Shown here: positions 35,947 to 44,368 of the stretch, piece after piece
Numbering within the stretch: the stretch's first letter is position 1
Layout: every line of letters begins with the position of its first letter
From: Sphingomonadaceae bacterium 3R27E2-A
GTDB taxonomy: Bacteria > Pseudomonadota > Alphaproteobacteria > Sphingomonadales > Sphingomonadaceae
Reading direction: 5' to 3'
NCBI GenBank assembly: GCA_005503165.1
Contig: SCNT01000030.1
Coordinates: 1-58,811, forward strand
Length of the DNA: 58,811 bases
Program-made: the position numbers and the translations under genes
The notes under the pieces: generated by a model
What the model saw: only the letters and a program-made list of their open reading frames with translations
Database searches by the model: none
What the model was told of the DNA's origin: nothing

Positions 35947-36878
35947 CCGACCGCGCGCTGGGCACCAGCGGCCTTTCGATCCGGCCGTTCGTGCTCGGCG
36001 GCAATGTCTTCGGCATGACCGCGGACCGCGACGCAAGCTTCGCGGTGCTCGACCGCTTCGTCGAACGTGGCGGCGGCATGATCGATACCGCCGACGTCTA
36101 TTCGGCGTGGGTCCCGGGGCACAAGGGCGGCGAGTCCGAGCGCATGGTGGGCGCGTGGCTGCAGGAAAGCGGCGCGCGCGACCGGGTGCTGATCGCGACC
36201 AAGGTCGGAATGATGCCCGGCGGGCTGAAACCCGACCGCATCCGCGACGCGGTGCAGGGGTCGCTGGGTCGCCTCGGTGTCGACCGCATCGACCTCTATT
36301 TCGCGCACAAGGACGATCCCGGCGTGCCGCTGGACGAAGTGCTCGGCGCCTTTGCCGAACTGGTTGATGCGGGCATCGTGCGTGCGATCGGCGCGTCCAA
36401 CTATTCGGCGGACCGCCTCGCCGAGGCGTTGCGCGTCGCCGACGAGAAGGGCCTGCCGCGTTTCTCCGCGATGCAGCCCGAGCTCAACCTGCTCGACCGC
36501 GGGCAATATCGGGGCGCCCTCCAGGATCTGTGCATCGCCGAGGGGCTTGGCGTGGTGACCTATTTCAGCCTCGCCTCGGGCTATCTCTCGGGCAAGTATC
36601 GCAGCGACGACGATGTCGGGAAAAGCCCGCGCGGTCCGCGGGTCAAACCCTATATCGCGGGCAAGGGTCCCGCGATGCTCGCGGCGATGGACCGCGTCGC
36701 GGAAGAGACGGGCGCGAGCCTATCGCAGATCGCGCTCGCCTGGGTCGCCGCCCAGCCGGGGGTGACCGCGCCGATCGCGAGTGCGACGAGCGTCAAACAG
36801 CTCGACGAGATCATGGGTAGCGAGGATCTGACGCTCAGCGAAGAGCAGCTTGCGGCGCTGACCGCGGCGGGCGCCTAG
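35943..36878 (+). CDS. aldo/keto reductase
   Basis: A 311-residue NADPH-dependent (beta/alpha)8 oxidoreductase. The catalytic Asp and Tyr are in MIDTADVYS, the Lys in IATKVG and the His in YFAHKDDP. C-terminal ASATSVKQLDEI binds the NADPH phosphate. Substrate unknown; it is probably a general aldehyde or sugar reductase. The last gene of the operon; its TAG stop lies in a CTAG that also ends the convergent hydrolase gene. Confidence 0.92.
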   Translation: MTDRALGTSGLSIRPFVLGGNVFGMTADRDASFAVLDRFVERGGGMIDTADVYSAWVPGHKGGESERMVGAWLQESGARDRVLIATKVGMMPGGLKPDRIRDAVQGSLGRLGVDRIDLYFAHKDDPGVPLDEVLGAFAELVDAGIVRAIGASNYSADRLAEALRVADEKGLPRFSAMQPELNLLDRGQYRGALQDLCIAEGLGVVTYFSLASGYLSGKYRSDDDVGKSPRGPRVKPYIAGKGPAMLAAMDRVAEETGASLSQIALAWVAAQPGVTAPIASATSVKQLDEIMGSEDLTLSEEQLAALTAAGA

Positions 36879-37657
36879 TCCAGCGCGCAGCTCGCGCCGG
36901 CTATTGCGCGTTCGTTCAGGAAGGCGTCGATCGCCGCGAGTGCGTCGGCGTGCGCCTTGGCGTCGAAATCCTTCTCCGGCCTGGCGCTCGCCGGATCGTC
37001 GGTCGGATGCGCGACGTCGAAGCGGTGCTTGGCACCGGGATAGAGCTTGATCGTGAAGGGATATTCGGGGTTCTGCACCCGGTCCGCGGCCAGCGCGTCG
37101 AGCTTCTTCGCCGGCGCGATGCCGTCGGCGTCGCCCTGAAGCGCGAGCACCGGCATGCGCTGCGGCCAGGGCGAGGGCTGGCCGCCGACCGAGGGGTAAT
37201 AGACGATCGCGGCGCGGATGCCGCTGTCGGTGCCGCTCGCGCTCGACGCCAAAGTGAGCGCGCCTTCGCCGCCGCGCGACCAGCCGACGACCAGACCGGG
37301 GCAGCGCATGTCGAAGCGGCCGGCGGCGCGGAGTTTCGCCAGCGCATCGACTGCGACCGCCGCGCGCTTTTCGCCCGCCGAGCCCGACGGCCCGAGCCGC
37401 TTGAGCGCCGCGTCGTCGTCGACCACGAGCACGTCGATCCCGCGCTGGTTGAGGAAGGCCGCGAGGTCGGCATATTGATTGCCCGGCGCGAGCCTGCCGA
37501 TACCCATCGCGCGCGGGAAGAAGATCGCCCAAGGCCTGGGCTTGCCGTCGTCGGCAACGGCGATGATATGCAGGTCGGCGGGCAGCGGCGTCGCCTGCTG
37601 CGCGAAGACGGGCGCGGCGACCAGCAGGGCGGACACGAGCAGCGACGGGCGGCGCAT
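36875..37657 (-). CDS. secreted alpha/beta hydrolase (dienelactone hydrolase-like)
   Basis: A 260-residue exported hydrolase with a signal peptide ending near VFAQ. The nucleophile elbow is GWSRGGEG (Ser127), the acid lies in QGDADGIAP (Asp176 or Asp178) and the His in GAKHRFD (His211), a complete triad in dienelactone-hydrolase order. Substrate unknown. It shares a palindromic CTAG stop with the convergent aldo/keto reductase gene. Confidence 0.87.
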   Translation of the reverse strand: MRRPSLLVSALLVAAPVFAQQATPLPADLHIIAVADDGKPRPWAIFFPRAMGIGRLAPGNQYADLAAFLNQRGIDVLVVDDDAALKRLGPSGSAGEKRAAVAVDALAKLRAAGRFDMRCPGLVVGWSRGGEGALTLASSASGTDSGIRAAIVYYPSVGGQPSPWPQRMPVLALQGDADGIAPAKKLDALAADRVQNPEYPFTIKLYPGAKHRFDVAHPTDDPASARPEKDFDAKAHADALAAIDAFLNERAIAGASCALD

Positions 37658-37771
37658 CGGCGGGACTCCTTATCGTGCGCCCAGTCTACCCCCATTTGTC
37701 GCCGGGGCCAAATATCGGCCCGGCATCCGCCCCGGGGAGAGCCTGATGCCGGGCCGGCGCGGCCGCGCGTC

Positions 37772-37993
37772 TCAGCTCATTCCGTCGGTCCACTGGAACA
37801 CCGCCTCGAGCGGCTTGTCGAAGGTGCGCGCGATGCGGAAGGCGACTTCGAGCGAGGGCGAATATTTGCCCTGTTCGATCGCCGCGATCGTCTGGCGGGT
37901 GACCCCGACGCGGTCGCCGAGCTCGCCCTGCGTCATCTCGCCCGCGAGGAAGCGCAGCGTGCGGATGTCGTTGGTGAAGGGGAGACTAGCCAT
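37772..37993 (-). CDS. small XRE family transcriptional regulator
   Basis: A 73-residue protein that is almost entirely one Cro/CI-type helix-turn-helix (MTQGELGDRVGVTRQTIAAIEQGKYSP), with a short tail. This minimal form commonly follows small membrane protein genes. Its start overlaps the end of the upstream four-helix membrane protein gene, so it is co-translated with it and probably regulates its own operon. Confidence 0.93.
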   Translation of the reverse strand: MASLPFTNDIRTLRFLAGEMTQGELGDRVGVTRQTIAAIEQGKYSPSLEVAFRIARTFDKPLEAVFQWTDGMS

Positions 37994-38411
37994 GCCAGCC
38001 CCTCCGGTAGCTCATCAGCACGACGACGCTGTTCACCAATCCGGAGGCGACGATCGCGAACAGGCCGGCATTCGCCAGCGGTACGCCGCTCGTGACGAAG
38101 GGCATATAGACCGCGACGATCGTCGTCCCCACCAGCAGAACATAATAGGCGATGGTCGCCCCGCGGCGGTGGATTGCGCGGTCGCGCTCGTCGGCGCGTG
38201 CGCGCTCCGATTTCGGTGCCCGCGCCCACAGGATTGCGGTACCGATCATGGCAGTGATCGCATGCGCGATGGCGATCGATCCGAAGAGCCATAGCATCGG
38301 AAACACCTCGCGCCCGGCGGGATGCCCGGCGAGGATGAGCCCGAAATAGAGGGTGTAGGCGGCGAGCGGGGCGATGGCGTTCAGCCAGGCGGTTTTTTCA
38401 CGGAAGTTCAT
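37986..38411 (-). CDS. four-helix membrane protein, paralogue 2
   Basis: A 141-residue protein with four hydrophobic helices (about 11-30, 38-62, 85-103 and 111-134). A short cytosolic loop with a charged motif (RADERDRAIHRRG) divides the second and third helices. I start at MNFREKTAW, with GGAG about 9 bases upstream, because it aligns with MAFREKIHW of the adjacent paralogue. An upstream ATG would add 21 polar residues. Function unknown; the middle gene of a three-gene module ending in an XRE regulator. Confidence 0.8.
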   Translation of the reverse strand: MNFREKTAWLNAIAPLAAYTLYFGLILAGHPAGREVFPMLWLFGSIAIAHAITAMIGTAILWARAPKSERARADERDRAIHRRGATIAYYVLLVGTTIVAVYMPFVTSGVPLANAGLFAIVASGLVNSVVVLMSYRRGWHG

Positions 38412-38477
38412 CGACGAGTCTCCGGTGTCGTCGCCGGCAAGCTGCCGGGCGGATTCAAGGATCGCGGGGGACATGGT

Positions 38478-38900
38478 TCAATAGCCCCGACGATAAAGGT
38501 AGAGCTGGGTGCCGATGCGCACGAGCTCGGCGACGACGAGCGTCGCGATCATCATGTTGAGCTGCTGCGCCTGGCTGATGCCCCAGAAGATCAGGAAGAT
38601 GTTGACCCAGATGCCGACCACGAGCGGGTAATAGGCATAATGCGTGCCGCGCATGTGGAAGCTGCGGTCGCGCTCGTCCTCCTTCAAGTCGACCTCGGCG
38701 CGGTTGCGGATCGCGAGGAAGGCCGTCGCCACCGTCATCGCGACGATGATCGCGATGGTGACGGGCACGAGCAGCCCCGCGGTCGCCCACACGCCCGCGG
38801 GGCTGTCGGCGATCTGCCAGGGATAGACGAGGAAATACCAGCCGAACGCGGCGGCCATCGTCACCAAGGTGACCCAGTGAATCTTTTCGCGGAACGCCAT
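38478..38900 (-). CDS. four-helix membrane protein, paralogue 1
   Basis: A 140-residue protein with the same plan as its downstream neighbour: an N-terminal MAFREKIHW, four hydrophobic helices, and the charged loop motif LKEDERDRSFHMRG between helices two and three, ending in YRRGY. GGAG lies 6 bases before the chosen ATG; longer starts add acidic residues not found in the paralogue. The first gene of the module. Function unknown. Confidence 0.8.
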   Translation of the reverse strand: MAFREKIHWVTLVTMAAAFGWYFLVYPWQIADSPAGVWATAGLLVPVTIAIIVAMTVATAFLAIRNRAEVDLKEDERDRSFHMRGTHYAYYPLVVGIWVNIFLIFWGISQAQQLNMMIATLVVAELVRIGTQLYLYRRGY

Positions 38901-38934
38901 TTCAAACTCCATGTCAGGTGATTCGAACTCTATG

Positions 38935-38959
38935 TCTAATATTTCTAACATCGAGTCAA
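38935..38959 (-). promoter_or_regulatory. direct repeats and -35 box upstream of membrane/XRE module
   Basis: On the plus strand TCTAATAT (38935-38942) and TCTAACAT (38944-38951) form direct repeats offset by nine bases, next to TTGACT read on the minus strand (38954-38959), a good -35 match. The AT-rich repeats stand out in this GC-rich region and would suit an XRE dimer, making an autoregulated promoter plausible. Confidence 0.5.
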
Positions 38960-39026
38960 GATAGGATGACATGGCCCCGGCTTTGCCGCTTTCGCGTCCG
39001 GACAGAAGCCGCTAAGCCGCCGACCC

Positions 39027-39890
39027 ATGTCCACGACCTCCAAAACGCTCACCTTCGACACCTCGACCAGCCGCGCCAATCCGACGCCGCAGCCGATGAA
39101 GCGCCTGACGGTGCCGCGGATCCGGCAGCGCAAGGGCGGCGAGCCGATCGTCATGCTCACCGCTTACACGGTGCGCCAGGCGCAGCTGCTCGATCCGCAT
39201 TGCGACATGCTGCTGGTCGGCGATTCGCTGGCGCAGGTGATTTACGGCCTGCCGCACACGGTCGGGGTGACGATGGACATGATGGCGCTGCACGGCGCCG
39301 CGGTCGTGCGCGGCAGCTATCACGCGGCGGTGATCGTCGACATGCCCTTCGGCAGTTACGAGGGCAGCCCGCAGCAGGCGTTCGACAATGCGGCGCGGCT
39401 GCTGAAGGAAACCGGCGCGGCGGCGGTCAAGGTCGAGGGCGGCAAGGTGCTGGCGCCGACGATCGAATTCCTGACCCAGCGCGGCATTCCGGTGATGGGG
39501 CATGTCGGGCTGACCCCGCAGGCGGTCAACATCCTGGGCGGCTATGGCGTGCGCGGCAAGAGCGAGGAGGAAGCGCGCTCGATCGTCGAGGATGCGGTCG
39601 CGGTCGCGCAGGCCGGCGCCTTTTCGATCGTCATCGAGGGCGTGCTCGAATCGATCGCGATCGAGATCACGAACAAGGTCGCCTGCCCGACGATCGGCAT
39701 CGGCGCCTCGGCGCAGTGCGATGGCCAGGTGCTGGTCACCGACGACATGCTGGGCATGTTCGAACGCGTGCCCAAGTTCGTGAAGAAATATGAGGATATG
39801 GCAGGCGTCATCGGCAGCGCGGTCAAGGGCTATGCGGAAGAAGTCAGGTCCCGTTCATTCCCCACCGAAGATCAGATCTACGCCGGATAA
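39027..39890 (+). CDS. panB: ketopantoate hydroxymethyltransferase
   Basis: 3-Methyl-2-oxobutanoate hydroxymethyltransferase, the first committed enzyme of pantothenate synthesis, using methylene-tetrahydrofolate. The protein is 287 residues. MLTAYTVRQAQLLD, MLLVGDSLAQV (metal-binding Asp), VKVEGG and GHVGLTPQ are the PanB signatures. No panC adjoins. Start at the ATG at 39027; no strong Shine-Dalgarno precedes it, but the N-terminal extension before the conserved core is short. Confidence 0.96.
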   Translation: MSTTSKTLTFDTSTSRANPTPQPMKRLTVPRIRQRKGGEPIVMLTAYTVRQAQLLDPHCDMLLVGDSLAQVIYGLPHTVGVTMDMMALHGAAVVRGSYHAAVIVDMPFGSYEGSPQQAFDNAARLLKETGAAAVKVEGGKVLAPTIEFLTQRGIPVMGHVGLTPQAVNILGGYGVRGKSEEEARSIVEDAVAVAQAGAFSIVIEGVLESIAIEITNKVACPTIGIGASAQCDGQVLVTDDMLGMFERVPKFVKKYEDMAGVIGSAVKGYAEEVRSRSFPTEDQIYAG

Positions 39891-39990
39891 GCGGCAGCGT
39901 CGGCGGAGTGAAAAGCTTGGCCTTTTCGGGCGCCGTCGCTAAGGAAACCACCGGCCGCGCCGTCGCGCGGTCCGGACATGGAGGATATGC

Positions 39991-40764
39991 GTGGCGCTGA
40001 GCCCGACGAACAATGCGGCCCTGATGCAGGAAGTAGACGACGCCGTCCGCAAGGACCGGCTCGACAATATCTGGAAGCGGTTCGGGCGCTGGATCGTCGT
40101 GGGCGTGATCGCGGCGCTGCTCGCCTTCGGCGGCTATCTCTATTGGGGCCACAGGCAGGAAGAAGCACGCGGCGGACATGCCGAGGCGCTGCTCGCCGCG
40201 ATCGACAAGGCGAAAGCCGGCCAGCCGACCGCGGCGACGACCGACCTCGCCAAGCTGGAAGCCGACGGCGGCGAGGCCTATCGCGCCGCGGCGCTGTTCC
40301 AGCAGGCGAACATGAAGGCCGAGCGCGGCGATACCAAGGCCGCCGCGGCGCTGATGGGCAAGGCCGCCGCCGACCCCAAGCTCGACCAGTCGCTCCGCGA
40401 CCTGGCGCTGCTGCGCCAGACCGCGTTCGAATTCGACACGCTGAAGCCCGAGGTCGTGATCGCGCGGATGAAGCCGCTGGTCGACGCCAAGGACCCGCCG
40501 TCGAGCTTTTTCCCGAGCGCCGCCGAGCTGAGCGCGATCGCGCATTACCAGCTCGGCCAATATAAGCAGGCGGGTGCGCTCTACGGGCGCATCACCGACA
40601 CCCCCAATTTGCCCAAGTCGCTGCAGTCGCGCTCGGTGCAGATGGCGGGCATGCTGGGCGTCGACACCGTGAAGGATCGTGCGGCCGAAAGCGCCGCCAA
40701 GGACAAGCAAGCCGGGGCCGCGCCCAAGGCGGCCACCGCCGCTGCAGCTGAGGAAAAGAAATAA
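39991..40764 (+). CDS. YfgM-like tetratricopeptide membrane protein
   Basis: A 257-residue protein with a cytoplasmic N-terminus, one membrane helix near residues 34-52, and a periplasmic TPR-like helical region to about residue 225, ending in an Ala/Lys-rich tail. It matches the YfgM family (PF09976), an ancillary SecYEG subunit that links translocation to periplasmic chaperones. GTG start with GGAGG 10 bases upstream. Its stop overlaps the bamB start by one base, giving the same yfgM-bamB-der order as in enterobacteria. Confidence 0.9.
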   Translation: MALSPTNNAALMQEVDDAVRKDRLDNIWKRFGRWIVVGVIAALLAFGGYLYWGHRQEEARGGHAEALLAAIDKAKAGQPTAATTDLAKLEADGGEAYRAAALFQQANMKAERGDTKAAAALMGKAAADPKLDQSLRDLALLRQTAFEFDTLKPEVVIARMKPLVDAKDPPSSFFPSAAELSAIAHYQLGQYKQAGALYGRITDTPNLPKSLQSRSVQMAGMLGVDTVKDRAAESAAKDKQAGAAPKAATAAAAEEKK

Positions 40765-42095
40765 TGCATAATGCGAAATTTGCCGGCGCGGCGCTGATGG
40801 CCCTGTCGCTCGCCGGTTGCGGCGTGTTCAAGGGCGACGGCGGGCCGAAGACACCGACCGTCGGCGAGCGCGTGTCGATCCTGTCGAACGACAACAGCGT
40901 CAAGGTCGATCCGGCCACGGCGAGCGTCGCGGTTGTGCTGCCCGAACCCGCGGTCAACGCGAACTGGGCGCAGTCGGGCGGCAACGCCTCGAAATCGATG
41001 GGCCACCCCGCGCTCGGCGCGTCGCGCAGCCAGATCTGGTCGGCGAGCATCGCGGGCGGCAACAACAAGCAGCGCCTCGCCTCGGCGCCGGTCGTGTCGG
41101 ACAACCGCCTGTTCGCGGTCGGCACCGACGCCGTCGTCTATGCCTTTTCGGCCGACACCGGCGCGGCGCTGTGGCGCGTGCCGATCGGCAGCGAGGGCAA
41201 GGATTTCAAGGATTCGCTGTTCGGCGGCGGCGCGTCGGTCGACGGTAACGTCGTCTATGCGACCAGCGGCGTCGGCGACGTCGCCGCGCTCAACGCCGCC
41301 GACGGAACGGTGCTGTGGAAGGTCAAGCCCGCGGGACCGCTGCGCGGCGCGCCGACGATCGCTTTTGGTGGCGTCTATGTGATCAGCCAGGACAACCAGA
41401 TCATCGCGCTCAACGCCGCCAACGGCGCGGTGCTGTGGCAGGCGACCGCCTCGCTCGAGGCCGGCAGCATCTTCGGCGCGGGTTCGCCCGCCGCCGGGCA
41501 GGGCACGATAGTCGCGGGCTATTCGTCGGGCGAGGTCCAGGCCTATCGTTACGAGAACGGCCGCGACCTGTGGGAAGACGCGCTGGCGCGCACCTCGATG
41601 GCGCTGTCGGTGTCGACGCTGTCGGACGTCGACGCCGACCCGGTGATCGACCGCGGCCGCGTCTTCGCGCTGGGGCAGGGCGGGCGCATGGCGAGCTATG
41701 AACTGGTCACCGGCCAGCGCACCTGGGAAATCTCGATCGCCGGCATTTCGACGCCCTATGTCGTCGGCGAGTGGGTCTATGCGATGACCGACGACGCCAA
41801 ATTGCTGTGCGTCGCGCGCGCGACGGGCAAGGTGCGCTGGATGCAGCAGCTGGCGCGCTTCCGCGTCGAGACTGAAAAGAAGAAGAAGGATCCGATCCGC
41901 TGGACCGGCCCGATCCTGGCCGGCGGCCGGCTGATCGCGGTGAACAGCGAGGGCCAGCTCGCCGAATTTTCGCCGGCCGACGGGTCGACGCTGGCGACGA
42001 CCGATTTCGACACGCCGCTGTCGCAGCCGCCGATCGTCGCGAACAATGTCCTCTATATCTTGGCGGACGACGGGCGCATCACCGCCTGGCGCTGA
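40764..42095 (+). CDS. bamB: outer-membrane assembly lipoprotein BamB
   Basis: A 443-residue BAM-complex lipoprotein that helps fold outer-membrane beta-barrels. A lipobox (SLAGC, Cys19) anchors it, and PQQ-like beta-propeller repeats follow (for example VYAFSADTGAALWRVPIG, VAALNAADGTVLWKV and IIALNAANGAVLWQA), consistent with an eight-bladed propeller. Co-translated with the YfgM-like gene; der follows after about 47 bp. Confidence 0.95.
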   Translation: MHNAKFAGAALMALSLAGCGVFKGDGGPKTPTVGERVSILSNDNSVKVDPATASVAVVLPEPAVNANWAQSGGNASKSMGHPALGASRSQIWSASIAGGNNKQRLASAPVVSDNRLFAVGTDAVVYAFSADTGAALWRVPIGSEGKDFKDSLFGGGASVDGNVVYATSGVGDVAALNAADGTVLWKVKPAGPLRGAPTIAFGGVYVISQDNQIIALNAANGAVLWQATASLEAGSIFGAGSPAAGQGTIVAGYSSGEVQAYRYENGRDLWEDALARTSMALSVSTLSDVDADPVIDRGRVFALGQGGRMASYELVTGQRTWEISIAGISTPYVVGEWVYAMTDDAKLLCVARATGKVRWMQQLARFRVETEKKKKDPIRWTGPILAGGRLIAVNSEGQLAEFSPADGSTLATTDFDTPLSQPPIVANNVLYILADDGRITAWR

Positions 42096-42142
42096 ATTGA
42101 AGTCGGGGCCGGGGCGGTCCCGACAGGAACAGGAATAAATGC

Positions 42143-43531
42143 ATGGCGCGGTCCGCAACGATCGCCATTGTCGGCCGGCCCAATGTCGGCAAATCGACTT
42201 TGTTCAACCGGCTGGTCGGCAAGCGCCTGGCGCTGGTCGACGACCAGCCCGGGGTGACGCGCGACCGGCGCGAGGGCGACGGCGAACTGCTGGGCCTGAA
42301 GTTCACCATCGTCGACACCGCAGGTTTCGAGGATCAGGACGCGGCGACGCTGCCCGGACGGATGCGCGTGCAGACCGAGAAGGCGGTGCGCGAGGCCGAT
42401 GCCGCCTTGTTCATGATCGACGGCCGCGCGGGGGTGACCCCGCTCGACGAGGAAATCGCGCGCTGGCTGCGCAGCGAGGACACGCCGATCATCCTGCTGG
42501 TCAACAAGGCCGAGGGCAAGCAGGGCGAGACCGGCCTGATGGAAAGCTATTCGCTCGGTTTCGACAATCCGGTCGCGCTCAGCGCCGAGCATGGCGAGGG
42601 CGTCGTCGACCTGTTCGACGCGCTGCGCCCGATCGTCGAGGGTTTCGACGCCGAGGCCGCGGCGGCGGCGGCGCCGGCGCTCGACGGCGAAGAGGATGCG
42701 GACGCGCCGCTCGGCCCGATGAAGCTCGCGATCGTCGGGCGGCCGAATGCGGGCAAGTCGACCTTGATCAACCGCATGATCGGCGAGGACCGGCTGATCA
42801 CCGGGCCCGAGGCGGGGATCACGCGCGATTCGATCCGCGTCGACTGGCAATGGGAAAAGGACGGCGAGGTCCACGAGATCCAGCTGTTCGACACCGCGGG
42901 CATGCGCAAGCGCGCCAAGGTGGTCGACAAGCTGGAAAAGCTGTCGGTCGCCGACGCGCTGCACGCGGTCGATTTCGCCGAGGTCGTGGTGCTGCTGCTC
43001 GACGCCACCAAGGGGCTGGAGGCGCAGGACCTGCGCATCGCCGACAAGGTGCTGCAGGAAGGGCGCGCGCTGATCGTCGCGCTCAACAAATGGGACGTCG
43101 CCGAGGATCCTTCGTCGCTGTACAATGGCGTGCGCACCGCGCTCGACGACGGGCTCGCCCAGGTCAAGGGCGTGCCGGTGCTCACCGTATCGGGCGCGAC
43201 GGGCAAGGGGATCGACACGCTGGTGCGCGTCGCCTTCGAACAGCGCGCCATCTGGTCGGGCCGCGTCTCGACCGCGAAGCTCAACCGCTGGTTCGAAAGC
43301 GCGGTCGACGCCAACCCGCCGCCGGCGCCTGGCGGCAAGCGCATCAAGCTGCGCTACATCACCCAGGCGCGGACGCGGCCGCCGACCTTCGTCGTCTTCG
43401 GCACGCGCACCGACGCGCTGCCCGGCAGCTACGAGCGTTATCTGGTCAACGGCATGCGCAAGGAACTGGGCTTCCAGGGCGTGCCGGTGCGGCTCAATTT
43501 CCGCAATTCGCGCAATCCTTATGACGAGTGA
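42143..43531 (+). CDS. der: ribosome-associated GTPase Der (EngA)
   Basis: A 462-residue 50S-assembly GTPase with two tandem G domains. The P-loops are GRPNVGKSTLF (domain 1) and GRPNAGKSTLI (domain 2), with DTAGF and DTAGM (G3) and NKAE and NKWD (G4). A C-terminal KH-like domain ends the protein. Full length. Its last 11 bases overlap the TusA-like gene. Confidence 0.97.
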   Translation: MARSATIAIVGRPNVGKSTLFNRLVGKRLALVDDQPGVTRDRREGDGELLGLKFTIVDTAGFEDQDAATLPGRMRVQTEKAVREADAALFMIDGRAGVTPLDEEIARWLRSEDTPIILLVNKAEGKQGETGLMESYSLGFDNPVALSAEHGEGVVDLFDALRPIVEGFDAEAAAAAAPALDGEEDADAPLGPMKLAIVGRPNAGKSTLINRMIGEDRLITGPEAGITRDSIRVDWQWEKDGEVHEIQLFDTAGMRKRAKVVDKLEKLSVADALHAVDFAEVVVLLLDATKGLEAQDLRIADKVLQEGRALIVALNKWDVAEDPSSLYNGVRTALDDGLAQVKGVPVLTVSGATGKGIDTLVRVAFEQRAIWSGRVSTAKLNRWFESAVDANPPPAPGGKRIKLRYITQARTRPPTFVVFGTRTDALPGSYERYLVNGMRKELGFQGVPVRLNFRNSRNPYDE

Positions 43532-43739
43532 CGCGGATAGCGTCGTGACCGTCGACACGCGCGGCATGCGCTGCCCATGGCCCGCACTGCGGCTGGCGCG
43601 CGCGATGCGCAGCGACGCCGCGGTGATGCTGCTCGCCGACGATCCGCAGGCGGGGCGCGAGATCGCGGCGCTGGCGGCCGAGCAGGGCTGGGCGCTGGCG
43701 CCGGAAGCCGAGGGTTGCTGGCTGGTCCGTCGCAGCTGA
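43521..43739 (+). CDS. TusA/SirA-like sulfurtransferase protein
   Basis: A 72-residue protein with the TusA-family fold. TRGMRCPWPALRLARA carries the CPxP motif with the conserved cysteine at residue 18, the sulfur-carrying residue in this family; the second Pro is retained (CPWP). Members carry sulfur for tRNA thiolation, molybdenum cofactor or other relays, and which one applies here is unknown. It overlaps der by 11 bases, so translation is coupled. Confidence 0.86.
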   Translation: MTSDADSVVTVDTRGMRCPWPALRLARAMRSDAAVMLLADDPQAGREIAALAAEQGWALAPEAEGCWLVRRS

Positions 43740-43853
43740 CCCAAAACGGGCCGCATTCGCTTCGCGAGGCCCAATCGTAACGGCTTTTTTACCGGGTTCG
43801 CGGCATGACGGGCGCGGGACCAAGGACCGACTTTAACGCCAAGGGACAAACGA

Positions 43854-44258
43854 GTGGACGATATCCTGGTCGATTGGGATGAATTCCGCGCGACGCGCAC
43901 CCAGCTCGGGGCCGCCTTCGTGCGGATTTTGGGCTATTTTCGTGAGGACGGCACCAAATCGGTCGCCGCGATCGAGGAAGCCATGCGCGCCCGCGACGCC
44001 CGCGGCCTCGTCATGCCCGCGCATACGCTGAAGGGCGAGTCGCGCCAGTTCGGGGCGGAGAAGCTCGCCGAACTCGCCGAGGATATCGAAACTTTCGCGC
44101 GCCACTGCGTCGAGGCGCAGATCAGCCCCGAGGAATATCTGCCGCGCGTCGTCGAACTGCGCCCGCTGTTCGAAAAGACGCTCGCCGAGCTGGAGCGCGA
44201 GGCCAATCCGCTGGTCCAGCGGCGCCCTGCCGGCTTCGGGCGCGCCGTCGGTTACTGA
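43854..44258 (+). CDS. Hpt (histidine phosphotransfer) domain protein
   Basis: A 134-residue single-domain phosphorelay protein. The four-helix Hpt bundle carries the phosphorylatable His57 in MPAHTLKGESRQFGAEKL. GTG start with AAGGGAC upstream. No histidine kinase or response regulator lies nearby, so its partners must be encoded elsewhere. It follows the der/TusA genes after about 110 bp and may form its own unit. Confidence 0.9.
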   Translation: MDDILVDWDEFRATRTQLGAAFVRILGYFREDGTKSVAAIEEAMRARDARGLVMPAHTLKGESRQFGAEKLAELAEDIETFARHCVEAQISPEEYLPRVVELRPLFEKTLAELEREANPLVQRRPAGFGRAVGY

Positions 44259-44284
44259 GGCAATCTTACGTTGAACTGACCGTG

Positions 44285-44353
44285 CGTGTCGAGCGAAGTC
44301 GAGACACCCATGGGGAGCGCCTGCCTTTGCGTGTCTCGACTTCGCTCGACACG
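44285..44353. repeat. palindromic intergenic repeat, family 3, copy 2
   Basis: CGTGTCGAGCGAAGTCGAGA and its complement form 22-bp arms around a 25-base centre. It lies between the Hpt gene and the convergent DUF418 gene. Confidence 0.92.
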
Positions 44354-44368
44354 AACGGGGATGAAGGC

